In this document: positions 23,977 to 37,312 of the stretch, piece after piece
How positions within the stretch are numbered: position 1 is the stretch's first letter
Layout of the letters: every line of letters begins with the position of its first letter
Assembly: GCA_022495005.1 (NCBI GenBank)
Contig: JAGYXB010001104.1
Location: forward strand, 558,001 to 622,000
Source: Rhyacophila brunnea
Lineage: Eukaryota; Arthropoda; Insecta; Trichoptera; Rhyacophilidae
Direction of reading: 5' to 3'
Length of the DNA stretch: 64,000 bases
Translations under genes and position numbers: made by a program
Notes under the pieces: generated by a model
Seen by the model: only the letters and a program-made list of their open reading frames with translations
The model's database searches: none
What the model was told of the DNA's origin: nothing

Positions 23977-26900
23977 ATTGAACATTTTCATAAAATGAAT
24001 TTTTACGTCATAGAAAACCATGCCATATCAAAATTAAAGTTTTTTTATAATAAATACTTTCTGAATGAAGTAATAATTTATAATTTTTAATGAAAATGTT
24101 TTTTTGGTTCTATTTAAAAACATGCAAAGTAAATTAATATGTAGGTGCTTACTTATTTAGCAAGTAACTCACCCTATGTGACTTGTTCTAATTAGAAAAT
24201 GTTACGTAAATAAATATTATACAGGTACCTACGTGACACGGTTTACTGAAATATTCAGTTTCAAAGTTGCCTGTTTGAAAAAATATAATATATACAACCT
24301 TTGTGATAGCGTTTGATAAGGTTAACATTTTGAAGATTACGCCAACCGTTTTGATAACATAATACTCGCTTTGAGGTAAAAACATTATTATTTATATATA
24401 AGCTATTATTTACTTCAAAATTTGCAGACATTTTGTACATCAACATATTCCTGTAGACCTCGTTTCACTTCAGGACTATGGTCATTCACTCATTCGTCTT
24501 CATATGTTACCAAGTTACATTAATGAATTATTGGGTAAATACTAAATAAACATCTTTGATATTATCGGAAGCAACTGAGTTAGTGTTCTTTATGGTTGCC
24601 AAGTAACTGTTCATTTGTCTAGAATCCCGAATCTAGTGTTATTAATTTGTATTGTTTAGGTGCGTTAATCAGATGTAATTCGCTACGGAATACAGAAAGC
24701 TCACAGTTAGCTATTGCCACTGAGATCCACGTAGGAAGTACATACTTCACCCTGCGGAATGATTTCCACATTTCCCTTGCAGAAATTTGCGGCTATACCC
24801 ACTGATGGACAAGTCCAACTGCGAGTCGTTACGACCTGTCGCACACCAAGTCGTTATCGTGTGCGCGTGGCCTTACCCACTCTGTAAAATTAAGTATATG
24901 TATGAATTTATGAATAAATTAGAATGACCACGTACTTTCAAAAATAGTTAAAACTACAACTGAAAACAATCGATTCGAAGTTATTATTACTTTCACTCTA
25001 TTAAGCGGCAAACAATAAGCATATGTATTTGTGCCTATCGAAGAAAGTAATAATTCGTCTACACTCTACAGTTATTTTGTATTACATTATTACACTGTGG
25101 AAGTGATATCTTATTCTCGCATCTCATTTTCCTCCACGACTCGAGTTTCTCGCAGTGTTAATGGCGCAAATGGTTTAATATGGGCAATATGGCTTTTGGT
25201 TATGTCGTGATATGCCACTTTTATATTACAATATTATTATGTATCTTGTACGACTATAAAATATGAAGTTATTTATATATTACATTACTATTCTTACATA
25301 AAATATAAACCACAATAAATCACATTTCATTTAAAAACGATTTTATTTGTGTATCTAATACACATTAATAATGCAAGATGTTTAGATTTAATAAAAGAGT
25401 TATAATAAATATACCTACACAAATATTAGTTATAGAAGAAAAAATAAACAATGAAATATTTTTAAAACAGGATACATAAGTACACAATATCATGACACAA
25501 TGTAGGGAGTGCATTTTTAGTCTCGTTACTATTCGCTATTGGTGCTTGATAATAAAAAAATGTCATATTCTTATATTGTGTCCCGTACACACCTGCGAGT
25601 AAAGGGCGAGTCGAGTTCCTACGCGCTAGAATTCGCCACGTGTCCGTATGTGAACGGTCCCTCGAACACGCGCGTGTCAACCTCAAACTGGTTCTTGGCG
25701 ATCCATTCACTTGTCGGTATTTCGACAAACACAAAGAGATTTCAGCTGAAAATAGGGTGTATTCGTACACCCTCGGTTAGCCTGATACTCATACATTAAA
25801 TTAATCAAAATTTATGTCGGTAATTCTTTATTTAGCGATTCTGACATCGTAGTTGACGATTAGTACAGTGGAAACAGTGTTACTACTAAAGATTTACCAT
25901 CGTAAGTTGGCAGCCGGTCGAATTTGAAACTAAAATTGTTTATCGAGGATAAATTTGTTATAAATGCCATTTAATTTTACAACATGTTTCTCGAATTATG
26001 GATTGCATAATATTTGTACAGAAATCTACTACCAATAATAAATTATAAATTACTATTTTTTTGTTAGTTATGGTAAAATTCTCAATGTCATACTAGCGCC
26101 CTCGCTGAAACGCCAATTTATGATGGTAGATCTATAGTACTTATAATTATACAAAATTCACCTCTGTTCGAAGCTAGACTGGAAAATCAATAAACATTCT
26201 ACTAGAACTAGACCGTACAGGGTATATGCTGAAGTATTCTCCCCAGCACAATGACGAGGGTTGGAAAATTTCATTGCTGATATCCGGTAAAAAATAATGC
26301 ACCCAAAGAAGATGATTGGTTAGACTGATTTTATAGTTACAAATCCGTATATCCGCCTACTTAAAGTTTGGCGGCGTCTTGACTTGTTGATTGTAATGCT
26401 TACTTATTGTTTGAAGGGAGCATAGGTATAGATGGGGGCGGGCCTGTTTGTACGAACTGCACCCCGCGATTCTGAACCGTAAATTACCCTTTCCAATACA
26501 GACGTTTCCGCATAAATGCAACCTGCCTAGCCTACAACCTGCGCACATCGATGCCTACTGGACAGGGACTTTCAAATACAAAATAATATAATATAGTCAC
26601 TGCAATACTTTAATGGTAATTGTAATTACTAATTACACTCAATGGATAAGTATTATGGTAAGTCTACTACTAATAAATTGCTAGTTTTTACGTGCGAGAA
26701 CTTTTACACTACATGTAGCTGTAGCACTAAATAAATTCATGTAGTTGATTCAATATTAACATTTTAACTAAACATGAATTTTCCTTATTGAATCGAATTT
26801 TCGCCTGCGACATAATTTTAGTTTCTATAACTGTGGTAATTTTATTCTCATACGATGGGACTTGTGGGTGAGATTAACATTACTTTCTTCAGAATATCAT

Positions 26901-27395
26901 TGAAACTATCTCTTAAAAACTGTTATTCTATTAAGCTTGATGTGTTTTTAGTATTTACCCTTTTTTCTTAGACAGGCTAGTGTTTTATATTACGTATACA
27001 AATATTATTTTTATATAGCCAAAAATTGCCACCGAAGCCAAAATTAAAATGTATTTATCGGTTGTCAGGTCGTGTTGATGAGTTTGTAGTGTATCTACAG
27101 GGAATCAATAGATACATTTGAATTTTAACAACGATTTCAAATAATTATTGGATTGTCCTGTTGCCTTGTGTTACGTACTTATTAGTGTTATTTGCGATTT
27201 TGGGTGATTGATTATCGACGTACGAGGCATTTTTTTATATCTCAGCGAGGTACCGTAGATTGGCGTTGTAATAAATTCTTAAAATAGGGGCTTCTTAGCT
27301 CACTTAGTTTACTAAGTGTATGTAACCTATATAACCTTTTTATATACCTACTTAGCAGACAATAAATAAAAATGTGTGTTTTTTGCCGTTATATT
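23977..27395. other. AT-rich region with two short GC-rich islands
   Basis: Mostly featureless. An island at 24783-24887 follows a strong acceptor-like pyrimidine tract and is open for 34 codons. An island at 25623-25745 gives a protein-like minus-strand peptide (see findings). Both may equally be MITE sequence. Confidence 0.4.
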
Positions 27396-27399
27396 TTAA

Positions 27400-28791
27400 G
27401 GGGGGACATGCTCGTCGAAGGTCAAAATTGAGTTTTTATTGTATTTTCAAACCATGATCCTGGACACTCCTTAAACGTTGTAGATAATCTATTTATATAA
27501 TTTTGAAGCCTTATTATCCTTTATAGTTATTTTAAACATTTGATGACTGCATAAAGTATTTTTGTTACATAAAATAGTATTCTTTTAAACCTCTCGCTCT
27601 AATGTTTTAGAATATAGTCATATTTCGGTACATAACTGTGCAGTGGTGTTAAGATTTTTTACATTTATTAATTTTTAAATGCATTTATAAAACCATTAGT
27701 GTAATTAATTACGGGATAATTTTTGTAAAATATTCACGATAAAAAATTATTTTGATAATCTCTGTGATCCCAAATTTGACAAGAATTAGGCATTTTATTA
27801 TTCAAAAAATCGGCAAGATTAACACATTTGAAGATGATTCTAAAGATATTTATTATAAGCTATGTCTTTGACCATTCAAGTGTGATAAAATCTTATGAAT
27901 AATGATTGCTTTATAATAATTATTGACCTAAGAATAAGGTAGTGTTTTTTTGAAATACGCCATTTCTTTTGTCATTCCCTAGTGGTTAAGCTACAACATA
28001 CGGGCGTAGCCATAAAATGACAAACTATAATTAAAGTAGGGAGTAAATTTATGTTAACGCGCGTGTTTGAACATGAACCTAACCGATTTATTTTTTATTT
28101 TTTTTTAAACGGTACATGTTCAAACACGCGCGTCAATATCATTTTACTCCCTACTTCAATTATAGTTTGTCAATTTATGGCTACGGCCGTATGTTGTAGC
28201 TTAACCACTGGGGAATGACAAAAGAAATGGCGTATTTCAAAAAAACACTACCTTATTCTTAGGTCAATAATTATTATAAAGCAATCATTATTCATAAGAT
28301 GTTTATCACACTTGAATGGTCAAAGACATAGCTTATAATAAGTATCTTTAGAATCATCTTCAAATGTGTTAATCTTGCCGATTTTTTGAATAATAAAATG
28401 CCTAATACTTGTCAAATTTGGGATCACAGAGATTATCAATATAATTTTTTATCATGAATATTTTACAAAAATTATCTCGTAATAAATTATGCTAATGGTT
28501 TTATAAATGCGTTTAAAAATTAATAAATGTAAAAAATCTTAACACCACTGCACAGTTATGTACCGAAATATGACTATATTCTAAAACATTAGAGCGAGAG
28601 GTTTAAAAGAATACTATTTTATGTAACAAAAATACTTTATGCAGTCATCAAATGTTTAAAATAACTATAAAGGATAATAAGGCTTCAAAATTATATAAAT
28701 AGATTATCTACAACGTTTAAGGAGTGTCCAGGATCATGGTTTGAAAATACAATAAAAACTCAATTTTGACCTTCGACGAGCATGTCCCCCC
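27400..28791. mobile_element. Long fold-back element, arms about 676 bp, TTAA-flanked
   Basis: 27400-28075 and 28115-28791 are reverse complements. By eye the outer 250-280 bp are identical and the inner part differs at fewer than about 20 sites. The loop of about 39 bp is AT-rich. Ends are GGGGGGACATGCTCGTCGAA and its complement. TTAA borders both sides (27396-27399, 28792-28795), which fits a piggyBac-type target duplication, though the ends do not match the classical CCCTAGAAA terminus. No coding frame lies in the arms. A transcript across it would form a very long double-stranded hairpin. Confidence 0.9.
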
Positions 28792-29029
28792 TTAAGGTTT
28801 TACAATAATTACAAAATATCAAAGTTTACTTCGAAGCACCACAAAATGCATATCTAAACTAAAAATCAATCAAAACAGAGGGAAATAATTATGAAAAATT
28901 GTTTTTTTACCCACCATTCTGAAGTTTAGGGGCTCCTGGGAAAATTTTGAATCTGCTTTGTATTTAAAAAAAATACTTTTGAAATATTCCTATTCAACAT
29001 GCCAAATTTTATAACGAAACAGTATCGAG

Positions 29030-29095
29030 AGAGTTAGAGGAAACTTGGGGAGGCCTTCATCCAGCAGTGGATTGACCCCGGCTGATGATGATGAT
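29030..29095 (+). pseudogene. LINE reverse-transcriptase tail fragment
   Basis: Codes for REAF-like residues then FIQQWIDPG and a stop, followed by TGATGATGATGATG. This is the last dozen codons plus the repeat-rich 3' end of the same RTE-like LINE group as at 61655-61960. Confidence 0.55.
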
Positions 29096-29180
29096 GTTAT
29101 TATTTTTATATTATATTTACCTTTTATTTATCTATGCCGCAGGACTAGTGGTCAATAAGGTCGTCATAGTGTAGTATTCA

Positions 29181-29571
29181 ATATATCGCACACTGAGATC
29201 TATAGGGTCATAACTGCAAATTACATAATCTTGAGTAATTTGAGTTTGAATGTTAAATAATTAACTACAATTTAATTAATTGCAGTAGACTGCCGCAAAA
29301 TACGTCGGACTAGAACAATAAATATTGTACCAAAGATGAAATATTTTTTAGGCAAAAGGGCCTCATGTAAGATAATGCCTCAATATAGGTCTAAATTAAA
29401 ATTTTAAAGATAAATAACCATGGACACAATTGTGTAGGAGGCCACTGCTTCGAAGTAGTATTTAATGCCATATAGCATTAAAAATAGATTTTTCTTCTAT
29501 CGAACTGCATTCATAAGTCATTTTTGGGTTTTTTGTAGTTATGACCCTATAGATCTCAGTGTGCGATATAT
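29181..29571. mobile_element. 391-bp MITE with about 37-bp terminal inverted repeats
   Basis: The left end ATATATCGCACACTGAGATC continues through CTATAGGGTCATAACT and is matched exactly by the reverse complement of the right end. The outermost bases are TATA palindromes, so the TA or TATA target duplication cannot be told from the repeat. The interior is non-coding. Confidence 0.85.
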
Positions 29572-30369
29572 AAATTTGAATGAATGTCGTTTAAATTTGA
29601 TAGACTAATTCCAAATCCCTGTAATGGTTGGTACCGCACAGCGGTAATATCATGCAGATTGTAATGCACGCGCCGCGCCGCCTTGCACTTCATGCGGTAT
29701 CATTTCCAATCTCAGATGAATTATTGCATCGCTCCTAATGGAAAAAGCAACGTCTCTTCCAATAAATAATGGATATTTGCTAATAGAGTTAAATCGCAGT
29801 GTGAATTATTCAACGTTGCTCTGTGTCTTCTATGAGAACCACAGACACTTTATCACGGTTTCATTTTGTATAAATCAGATTCGACTTTCTTCTGACTCAC
29901 CATTGTTACATGGATTTGAATAGCAGTACACTTTAATAGTTATATCGAATTGTTCGTATGACAGGTTAAATTTGCACTCTTGGCTATTTGGATTATTATT
30001 CTTTAATGTTTCAATTTAACAAATTTATTATTATCAGGTCACAGTGTAGTCACACAACTCACAAAAACTCGATGAATTGAATAATAATATGCTCTCAATC
30101 TTACACAGTATGTATGTGTATAATTTATATTATCAGGGAATTAAAATAAAAATGTAAATAAAATACGTTTATATACATACAAATACTAGTGTTAGCTATT
30201 TATTAATCAGGCAGATTGAGAAGGTCTTCCGTAACTTACCTGTCCCGGAAAACATGCAACATTTCATCTACAAGTGTGCCAAATTTTATCATTCTACTTT
30301 ATAATGGAATTTTGTTAAATTTTGGACCCTACTACAGTTATTGCTGTGTATGAGTATTATAGTACTAAG

Positions 30370-30595
30370 TGCGGTCCTCGTAGTCCACTGCGTAAAGCGT
30401 TGGCCTTTCACCCCGGGCTATGGATTCGATCCCGGTGATGTCACTATATATATTGATTTTTTCAAAACCTGGGCGTTTTGATTGTTTCACTTATATTACT
30501 AAGTACATTACCGTTTCACTACATTAGGTACTGTGCATTGTTATTGGGCCTCATGACCTGTTGTAGTGCTAAAAAGAATATATTATTATATGATT
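30370..30595 (+). repeat. tRNA-derived SINE family 1, fuller copy
   Basis: The tRNA-like head includes CACTGCGTAAAGCGTTGGCC and a B-box-like GGATTCGATCCCGG. The body ATTGTTTCACTTATATTACT and the end GACCTGTTGTAGTGCTAA are shared with 37105-37312. It is followed by A/T-rich sequence. The two copies differ by point changes and small indels, so the family is old or has several subtypes. Confidence 0.75.
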
Positions 30596-32045
30596 GTGAA
30601 AATCTATTTTTTTTAAATCAATTCTACCTTTTTATGTCAACATTTAATTTATATTACCTTTCATTGTGGCGGAAGTGCATAATATACCCATTCGATATTT
30701 ATTTTTAAACATTTTTTTGAAACTTGGATATCATACATTGTACCCAATGTTGGTTCCACAGTACCGAGATTCGGAATCATTGCTTATAACTACTAAGTAC
30801 TTAAGTACCTATATTATGTATTTATAAATAAATATTCTCTCAAAACTTCACACACGATCGACTGAATTTTAATTTGATAAAAATGGTTCATATTACAATT
30901 TTATTGAAATGAGGCTTTCTTTCAAATGTCAAAACTAAAAGTGACGATAAAAATAATATATCAAATATTTTGTATTTAACAGTCAATTCAAACTAAGTAA
31001 TAAATACAAAATATATCAATTTGTTATACCTACATCATATTATATTATGTTTTTTTTTCAAGTTGTATGGATTTTGGAAATTCATAACCCACAACAAAAG
31101 CTTGAGGTCTCATGATTCTAGCTATATTTTCTGACGATTGAAGTATCCTATATTGTGTTGTGTTGTATTTCCAACTTGACGTTTCGAATTTATCTCGAGG
31201 GAGAAATTCTGAGGCGGATTCGAAACGTAAAAATAAGAATACGAAATAACTCACTCGATAATATAATATATTAATAATTGTTTCCAGATATTCCTGGTTC
31301 TTTGCAATTATAAAAAAAGATACAGCTTCTTTCTTGTGCTAATTGATTAATTAATAATCAGACACTCTGCGAGATCGTTGAACTGCCAGGTATTCGTTTC
31401 TAATCGTGCCGCCTGTCAGATTTTACGGTAGACATTTCATTTGTCCATTATTACGCTAATTAATAATTATGAATAAATAATGATATTATTTCGAATGGGA
31501 TTGTTGTCAAACTGAATAATATGCTAGCTGCATGATGGTCTTAAGAAAGTAAATTTTTACGTTCATTATTTTGCCTTTATTTGCATTATCTGTGCGCTAC
31601 TTGGTACGGTTATCTGTGTTATGGCCACATTACAACAATATACACAACTCAATTAAACTCAACCCAACGACCGGCGACGTCAGTTTAGTTGAACCGTATC
31701 AAAGGCGTTTAAAATCAGATCACACGTACTAAATTTTCAAGGCAAATTCAAACAAATTATAAATGCAGACATAACTTATAACTCAAAAACAAATACCAGT
31801 TCCTTCATTTAGTGTTTTTTACATTACTTATGTGTAAAGCTGCATTTTATAATATAATGTCTTATTGTAATACTGAGACGAATCAACGATATTTGTGATA
31901 TAACTTACATAAATCTATCCATATAGGGATAGGGAGTCGTATATAAGATTTTTGTATTACACTTGATTGTGATTAATCAACGTTTGTAATTTTTGGTGAG
32001 GATGCCATTTGGTGAGGTCACCGTATGGTAGCCATAAAAAATAAT

Positions 32046-32192
32046 TATTGATTAATTTAATAAAACGCAATTTTTTTTCAGTAGTTATTCCACTTTTAAT
32101 AAATAAATCTGTACCGGTTTGGTCCGCCTCAGAGGGACATTTTCAACTACTACTACTAAACAAATTTTGCGTTTTATTAAACTAATCAATAA
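32046..32192. repeat. Short inverted repeat, possible MITE
   Basis: TATTGATTAATTTAATAAAA plus CGCAA at the left is matched, with one or two changes, by the reverse complement ending at 32192. The spacer of about 85 bp contains CTACTACTACTA. No target duplication was confirmed. Confidence 0.55.
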
Positions 32193-33470
32193 TACAATGC
32201 ATTTCCACCATATATTGACAGTTAACACAATAAAAGAAAATAAAAAATAATAGTCTATACTCCACCACGTAAACTCTTGCTAATATCTGCATATTTAATA
32301 ATTTAAGGATATTATCGAATTGAGTGAATCTAATATTGTTTTTGTGGTTTTTGAGAGATGCGAGCTATTCGTCTTCTTTTTCCAAAAAACCTATATTTAA
32401 GCCTAGTCCATATAGGATTTTTTCAACATATTTGTTGGCAGTCACAGATTACGTGAAATAACGGTGTAATATTACAAAATAGAGAGAAAACCTCACTTAT
32501 GTATAAATTTGAAAGACAGCCGACTAAAACTTTAAAGCTAGTTTTGGTTTATGGCTTAATGACGCTCAGACTATAAAACGCAAGACATACAAAGCCCGAT
32601 GAGTGTCCTCAAATATTACAAATGCGCGTCTGTGACGAACTTCGCATATTATGTTGGAATGATACATGTTGAAAATAACATATTCTTTAACACGTGTTTA
32701 ACTTAATCCCATATTTCTCCACACCCGAGAATTCTAACTTCTTACAGCCATACCCAGAATATGGCCCACTATAGTCAAACCGTGACACGAAACTGTAAAC
32801 TTTGATTGTATTGCTGGCTGTTATTGCTCATAGTTCGAATGCAATATTATGGTAAACTGTTGAAAATAATAATTGTTGCATATTGAAAAAAATAGTGTTT
32901 ATTTGAACGAAATATGTATGTAATCTTAAATCCTCATTTATTGCGAAGAGGTTACCGCATTACATTCGAAGATAATCAATATCTAGCATTATCCTCGTAA
33001 GTCGCAATTCAGTGCGACGGCCTGAATGTATTCGGCTTTGACCGAAAATGTAACCCATTTCCAGTATTTTTGTGTTTCCTAATTGTTGTGATTGGCTTAG
33101 TCTTTGTCTTTGATAATCCCAATGTTCGGAATCGGGTCTTTCAGTGTAATACGACATTAACTTGGCCTCGAAATTCGGCCACAGCCACCGTGCTTAAAAT
33201 TTTCTTGTGAGCGAAAAAAGTAAGTGCAGAGAAATTCATATCTCACTATCGAGAGTGTTGCTGATTCTTTGTGGCATTCTAATATTCAAAAATAGAATGT
33301 TTTTCAGATCAATGCATCTCTTTGTAGACATTATCCGGCGTTGCAATTTTTAATAATCGTCGGCTTATAATAGAGGGCATCACTAGAAATAAAAATAAAT
33401 ACTAATCTCTCTTATTGTTTGTGTGTAGGTATATATTATAATTTATAATACACACATAAAGTGACTAGGT

Positions 33471-33788
33471 CAGCGTTGGTGAACATATGGCACGTGATCA
33501 AATTGCACAACCATGTAAAATCTCAGCAGCTATTGGAACGCAGAATATCCCGCCCGGCGCAGCACCCAGCGTTACAAACTTTGCCAAAAAATAAGTTCTC
33601 GACGAATTAGATCGTGCAGTGAATTTTCTTAAAAACAACAAAATAAAATGTAAACTCGAATTAAGTAAGTATATAAATTCATGGGTAAAACATCTCGACT
33701 TGTTTTAAAATTTAAAAATGGTGTTCTTTATCGCAAAGATTTTTTTAGTTTTTGTGGTACACAAGCATACAAAGGTTCGTCACCCCTG
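33471..33788. mobile_element. hAT-like MITE
   Basis: The left end CAGCGTTGGTGAACATATGG and the reverse-complemented right end CAGGGGTGACGAACCTTTGT are similar to each other and to hAT termini. The flanking octamers do not match, so the boundaries or the target duplication are eroded. Confidence 0.45.
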
Positions 33789-35967
33789 ACCTATATATTC
33801 CCTTAGTATTAGGTACGGTGTGTTCTATGTCACTGATAGTGGTTGTTGGAAAACCAATATATTTGATAAACTGAAGCAATGTGTGTGACATAATATAATA
33901 CAGTATATACATATAGTACATATAATACAGTAAAAAATAATTAATCCAATTGATTTCGTATGGAACGGGACCGGTTTCTTTCACTTACAGAGACATTGTC
34001 AATTATTAATGAAAGTTTCCCTCGAAGCACACGATACCGGTCCCGGTCATTATTAAATTATACAGATTAAAAGCCTAATGCACAATCTAATTTTTCGATC
34101 TTAAGGACAAGTTGCCGAAAAGAATGACTTAACTATAGACACTGACTATAGAGTTAAGGAATCCTTAACCATAGACTACTTTTGTTATGAACACGCCCCC
34201 TTCTGTATTACCATTTACCACTGACAGCTGCTGTCAAAATAAATTCGCGTGTCTATAAAACAGTCCATACACTTAAATTTATTTAACAATTTATCTCAAT
34301 ATGGATATTGATAGTGTTAATTCGTTTGGCATGTACATGCAGAATATTATTTTACTTTGTATACGCCAGTCCGCAGAAATACAAGATGCCAGACAAAATG
34401 ACACTTGACGCTAGTGTTACCATGTTAAAAAATATATCTTGCGGTGCCTGTGAAATCATGTATAATGACCGATAACGGAAACATAAGAGTATTATAATTA
34501 AATATTAATTATCTATTTATAGTTATAGCATTTATAAAGTGCAGTTGTCATATTTTTGTCATCGTTTAACAATTACAAAATATTTTACCTAAAATATAGG
34601 AAAGAGAAATTTTAAATATGGTATTATTTTCAATAGAATAAACGAACGAAACTTTTAAGACGAGGTGAAAAAACGAACGATGATTTTAAGACGAGATTAA
34701 CCATAGACAACATGATCTTAACTAAGGACGATGTTTCTGCATAGTGTTTTGTACTAAGGTAATTTTAGTTATGACAAATGTTTCTGCATTCCGCTCGATT
34801 TAGATATTATATATTTGGTTTTACATGTGTATTTAATTCAACGTAATGATTCCAAATTATGAAGATAAACTATTTTATTTACTGTAATTCATGGGTTCCC
34901 AAACTGCTGCCGGTATAAACATAAATAAATAAAATAAAGAATGTAAAAATGTTTCTGGATTCAGAAAAAATGTGAAAGTTTAATATGCTTCAATATTGTT
35001 TTTATAGATTTATTTGTGATTTTTAAAATATATTTCCTTATAACAATGTATTGTAGAATAATAAATCTCTTTTTCCCTCCGGCTCATGTAGTAGCACTTA
35101 TCCTAATAGCTCTAGCTCAAAAAGTTTGGCGACTCCAGCTCTAATCTAGGAAGTTAGGTCGTGTACATTGTACGAATGACACGTAATGGGGTATTGTTCG
35201 ACAATTATGAAGGCCGTAGGGCGTAGCAGATGAGACATGCCAAAAAACTGACTAGACGGAGCCATGGAACTATCGATGGTTACTATGTGCTGGGGTTGAA
35301 GAAAGCAGCCAAGATCCACCGCGAGTTGTCGCGGTCATGTCGGGAAAAGATTTAAACTATTTTTTACACCAACGAATAATTCACAAGATTTAAGGATGTT
35401 CCTTTATTAAAATACGCAGGAACTTTGAAAACACTTATCGTATTTTTTTTAATATGGTGCTGGAGGCCGGAACCTCCCCGCATTCATCGGATTTTCAGTT
35501 TATTGTGACGAAATTAACGAAACTCTTCTCGAATTTCGTTAATATTGGTGACTGGGTTTTATGGTTTAAATCAAGGTACCAATAATATATATTAGGTACT
35601 TACTGAGACTTCTAGCTGGCGTCTCCGGATCACTCCAAATTTTACTCTAGCTAATAACTTAATGTACCGATTTTCTATTCATAGAATAACTCACAAGGTT
35701 TAATACTATTTTTCTTGTAACCATGTGCGATTCGAATAGCTGGAGGTTTGATGTAACGTTTTTTTTTACGGGAAATGGATGTTAGCCACTTGCTCAACCT
35801 ATTGGGTGCATAGAATATTTGCAATTATTTATTGATCATACATTTTTTCAAAATTCTTTCTAAAATGTATGTACTTAGACTACTTAGCTATGTTTCTGGT
35901 GTGTTTCCAAAAAATATATGTTTTAAAAATGATAATGCAGAAACGGGTCTAGGACGATTTGGCGCCA
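33789..35967. other. AT-rich region, no gene recognised
   Basis: Inverted GGGACCGGT words occur at 33968 and 34040, and repeated TTAACCATAGAC words at 34157 and 34698. These look like worn MITE pieces. No coding exon was found. Confidence 0.4.
35700..35840 (+). repeat. Dispersed repeat pair, copy 1
   Basis: Shares AACCATGT, TGGAGGTTTG and ACGGGAAATGGATG followed by GCCACTTGCTCAACCTATT with 51530-51680. A weaker version lies near 3370-3425. The strong blocks are about 50 bp; class unknown. Confidence 0.6.
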
Positions 35968-36335
35968 GGACAACTGGACGCCACGCAATTCGAAAATAAA
36001 TAGGCGTTAGGTACTTATAGGTCCTTATTTCATATTATTATTTATATTTAAATTATTATAAATATTATGATTTAATAGTTGGTAAGAACTTAAATATGCA
36101 CACGTAAATAATGATTTAATCGTGAATATGTTTAAGTTTCAACGAAAAAAGAGTTTTTTATTTTTATATAAAGCCTTAGGCATGGTTATTCTCAATCCGC
36201 AATAAAATAAACATGTTAAGAGTAACATGAATTAAAACTACTAAGTGGTAGATAGAAACTGATTAAAATTCCTCGTCTACGTTCTGTATACGTGTCTACA
36301 GTGCGCCGTTCAATTGTCCTGGCGTCCAGTTGTCC
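35968..36335. mobile_element. MITE with GGACAACTGGACGCCA ends
   Basis: GGACAACTGGACGCCA at 35968 recurs as its reverse complement at 36320-36335, with further inward similarity (CAATTG). The element is about 370 bp with an AT-rich interior and no coding frame. The outer limits could be a few bases wider. Confidence 0.65.
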
Positions 36336-36499
36336 CATTCCCGTGGAAACCATGGAAAAAACCGGTACCAATTAAAAAATGTTTTCATTTTTCGTGAGTT
36401 ATATCTTTAAAAAACAATTCCTCTCGTTCTAAATTACTTGCATGCCAAAATGGTAATTGTGTTATCATTGATAAGCGCAGAAACTGTGTATTTTACACA

Positions 36500-36501
<2 letters not shown>

Positions 36502-36544
<43 letters not shown>
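36502..36544. repeat. (AT)n microsatellite
   Basis: An uninterrupted AT dinucleotide run of about 43 bp, flanked by more AT-rich sequence. Confidence 0.95.
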
Positions 36545-36549
<5 letters not shown>

Positions 36550-36869
36550 TATTATATAAAAGCACAATATAGGAAAGGCAACGGCAACATGGGCGTGGGA
36601 AGTTAAGGGTTAGGCACTGCTAGCCCATACAAGCTCCGCACACGCGATACTTCATCGCGACATGAAAGTATAGTCTGAATCACCAACGTTAATCATTTCA
36701 TTATAATATAAAAAAGATTAACTTTTTAACGATTAACGATTAACGATTTAACCAAAATTATATTTGGTAGATACTATAATGAATCATTTACCTGTCATAA
36801 CTTGACAGTATAATTGAACTCGACCCGAGCTCGCTATACGAAGAATATGGAGAGATTACAAAAAAATAT

Positions 36870-37093
36870 AAATTGCAATCCCTCATATATCTTACTTGTC
36901 TTCTTCTCATTCTTTGGCAATACCCGTCCCTTAGCAGGACAGTAGCATATGGACACCGTGCGGCGCTTCCAAGAATCCCTGTCGCTCGCCAGTCTTCTTG
37001 CATCATTCCAGGTCATACCAGCATCCCGTAGCTCCGCCGTATACATCTTATAGATAGTATTTACCGGCATTCCAGGTCGCCGGAATCCAGTTG
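36870..37093 (-). pseudogene. LINE reverse-transcriptase C-terminal tail
   Basis: The minus strand encodes FRRPGMPVNTIYKMYTAELR, DAGMTWNDARRLASDRDSWK, RRTV and PAKGRV. This matches the tail found in many LINE polyproteins (RRPGRP--TW, then TW---R-LA-DR--WR). It lacks the polymerase domain and is broken at the left by AT-rich sequence. The SINE at 37105 begins almost at its upstream break. Confidence 0.65.
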
Positions 37094-37104
37094 GGTTGGA
37101 AGCT

Positions 37105-37312
37105 CAGATTGTGCAGTGCGTAAAACACTGGCACCCGAGAGCTCCGGGCTCGACCGGTGAGGTCACAATATTTTTATGTGATTTTTCTCAAATCCTGGAT
37201 GTTTGTGATTGTTTCACTTATATTACTAAATACACTACTGTTTCACTACACTACTGTCATTGGACATCCTGGCCTGTTGTAGTGTTAAGTATAAAAAAGT
37301 ACAGCAAGCCAG
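37105..37312 (+). repeat. tRNA-derived SINE family 1, second copy
   Basis: The head GTGCAGTGCGTAAAACACTG is A-box-like, and GGCTCGACCGG is a worn B box. Then come TTATGTGATTTTTCTCAAAT, ATTGTTTCACTTATATTACT and GGCCTGTTGTAGTG as in the 30.4 kb copy. Confidence 0.7.

Larger units (their letters stand above)
29575..33470. other. AT-rich region, no gene recognised
   Basis: Apart from a SINE and a short inverted repeat listed separately, I see no coding frame or paired termini here. Confidence 0.5.
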
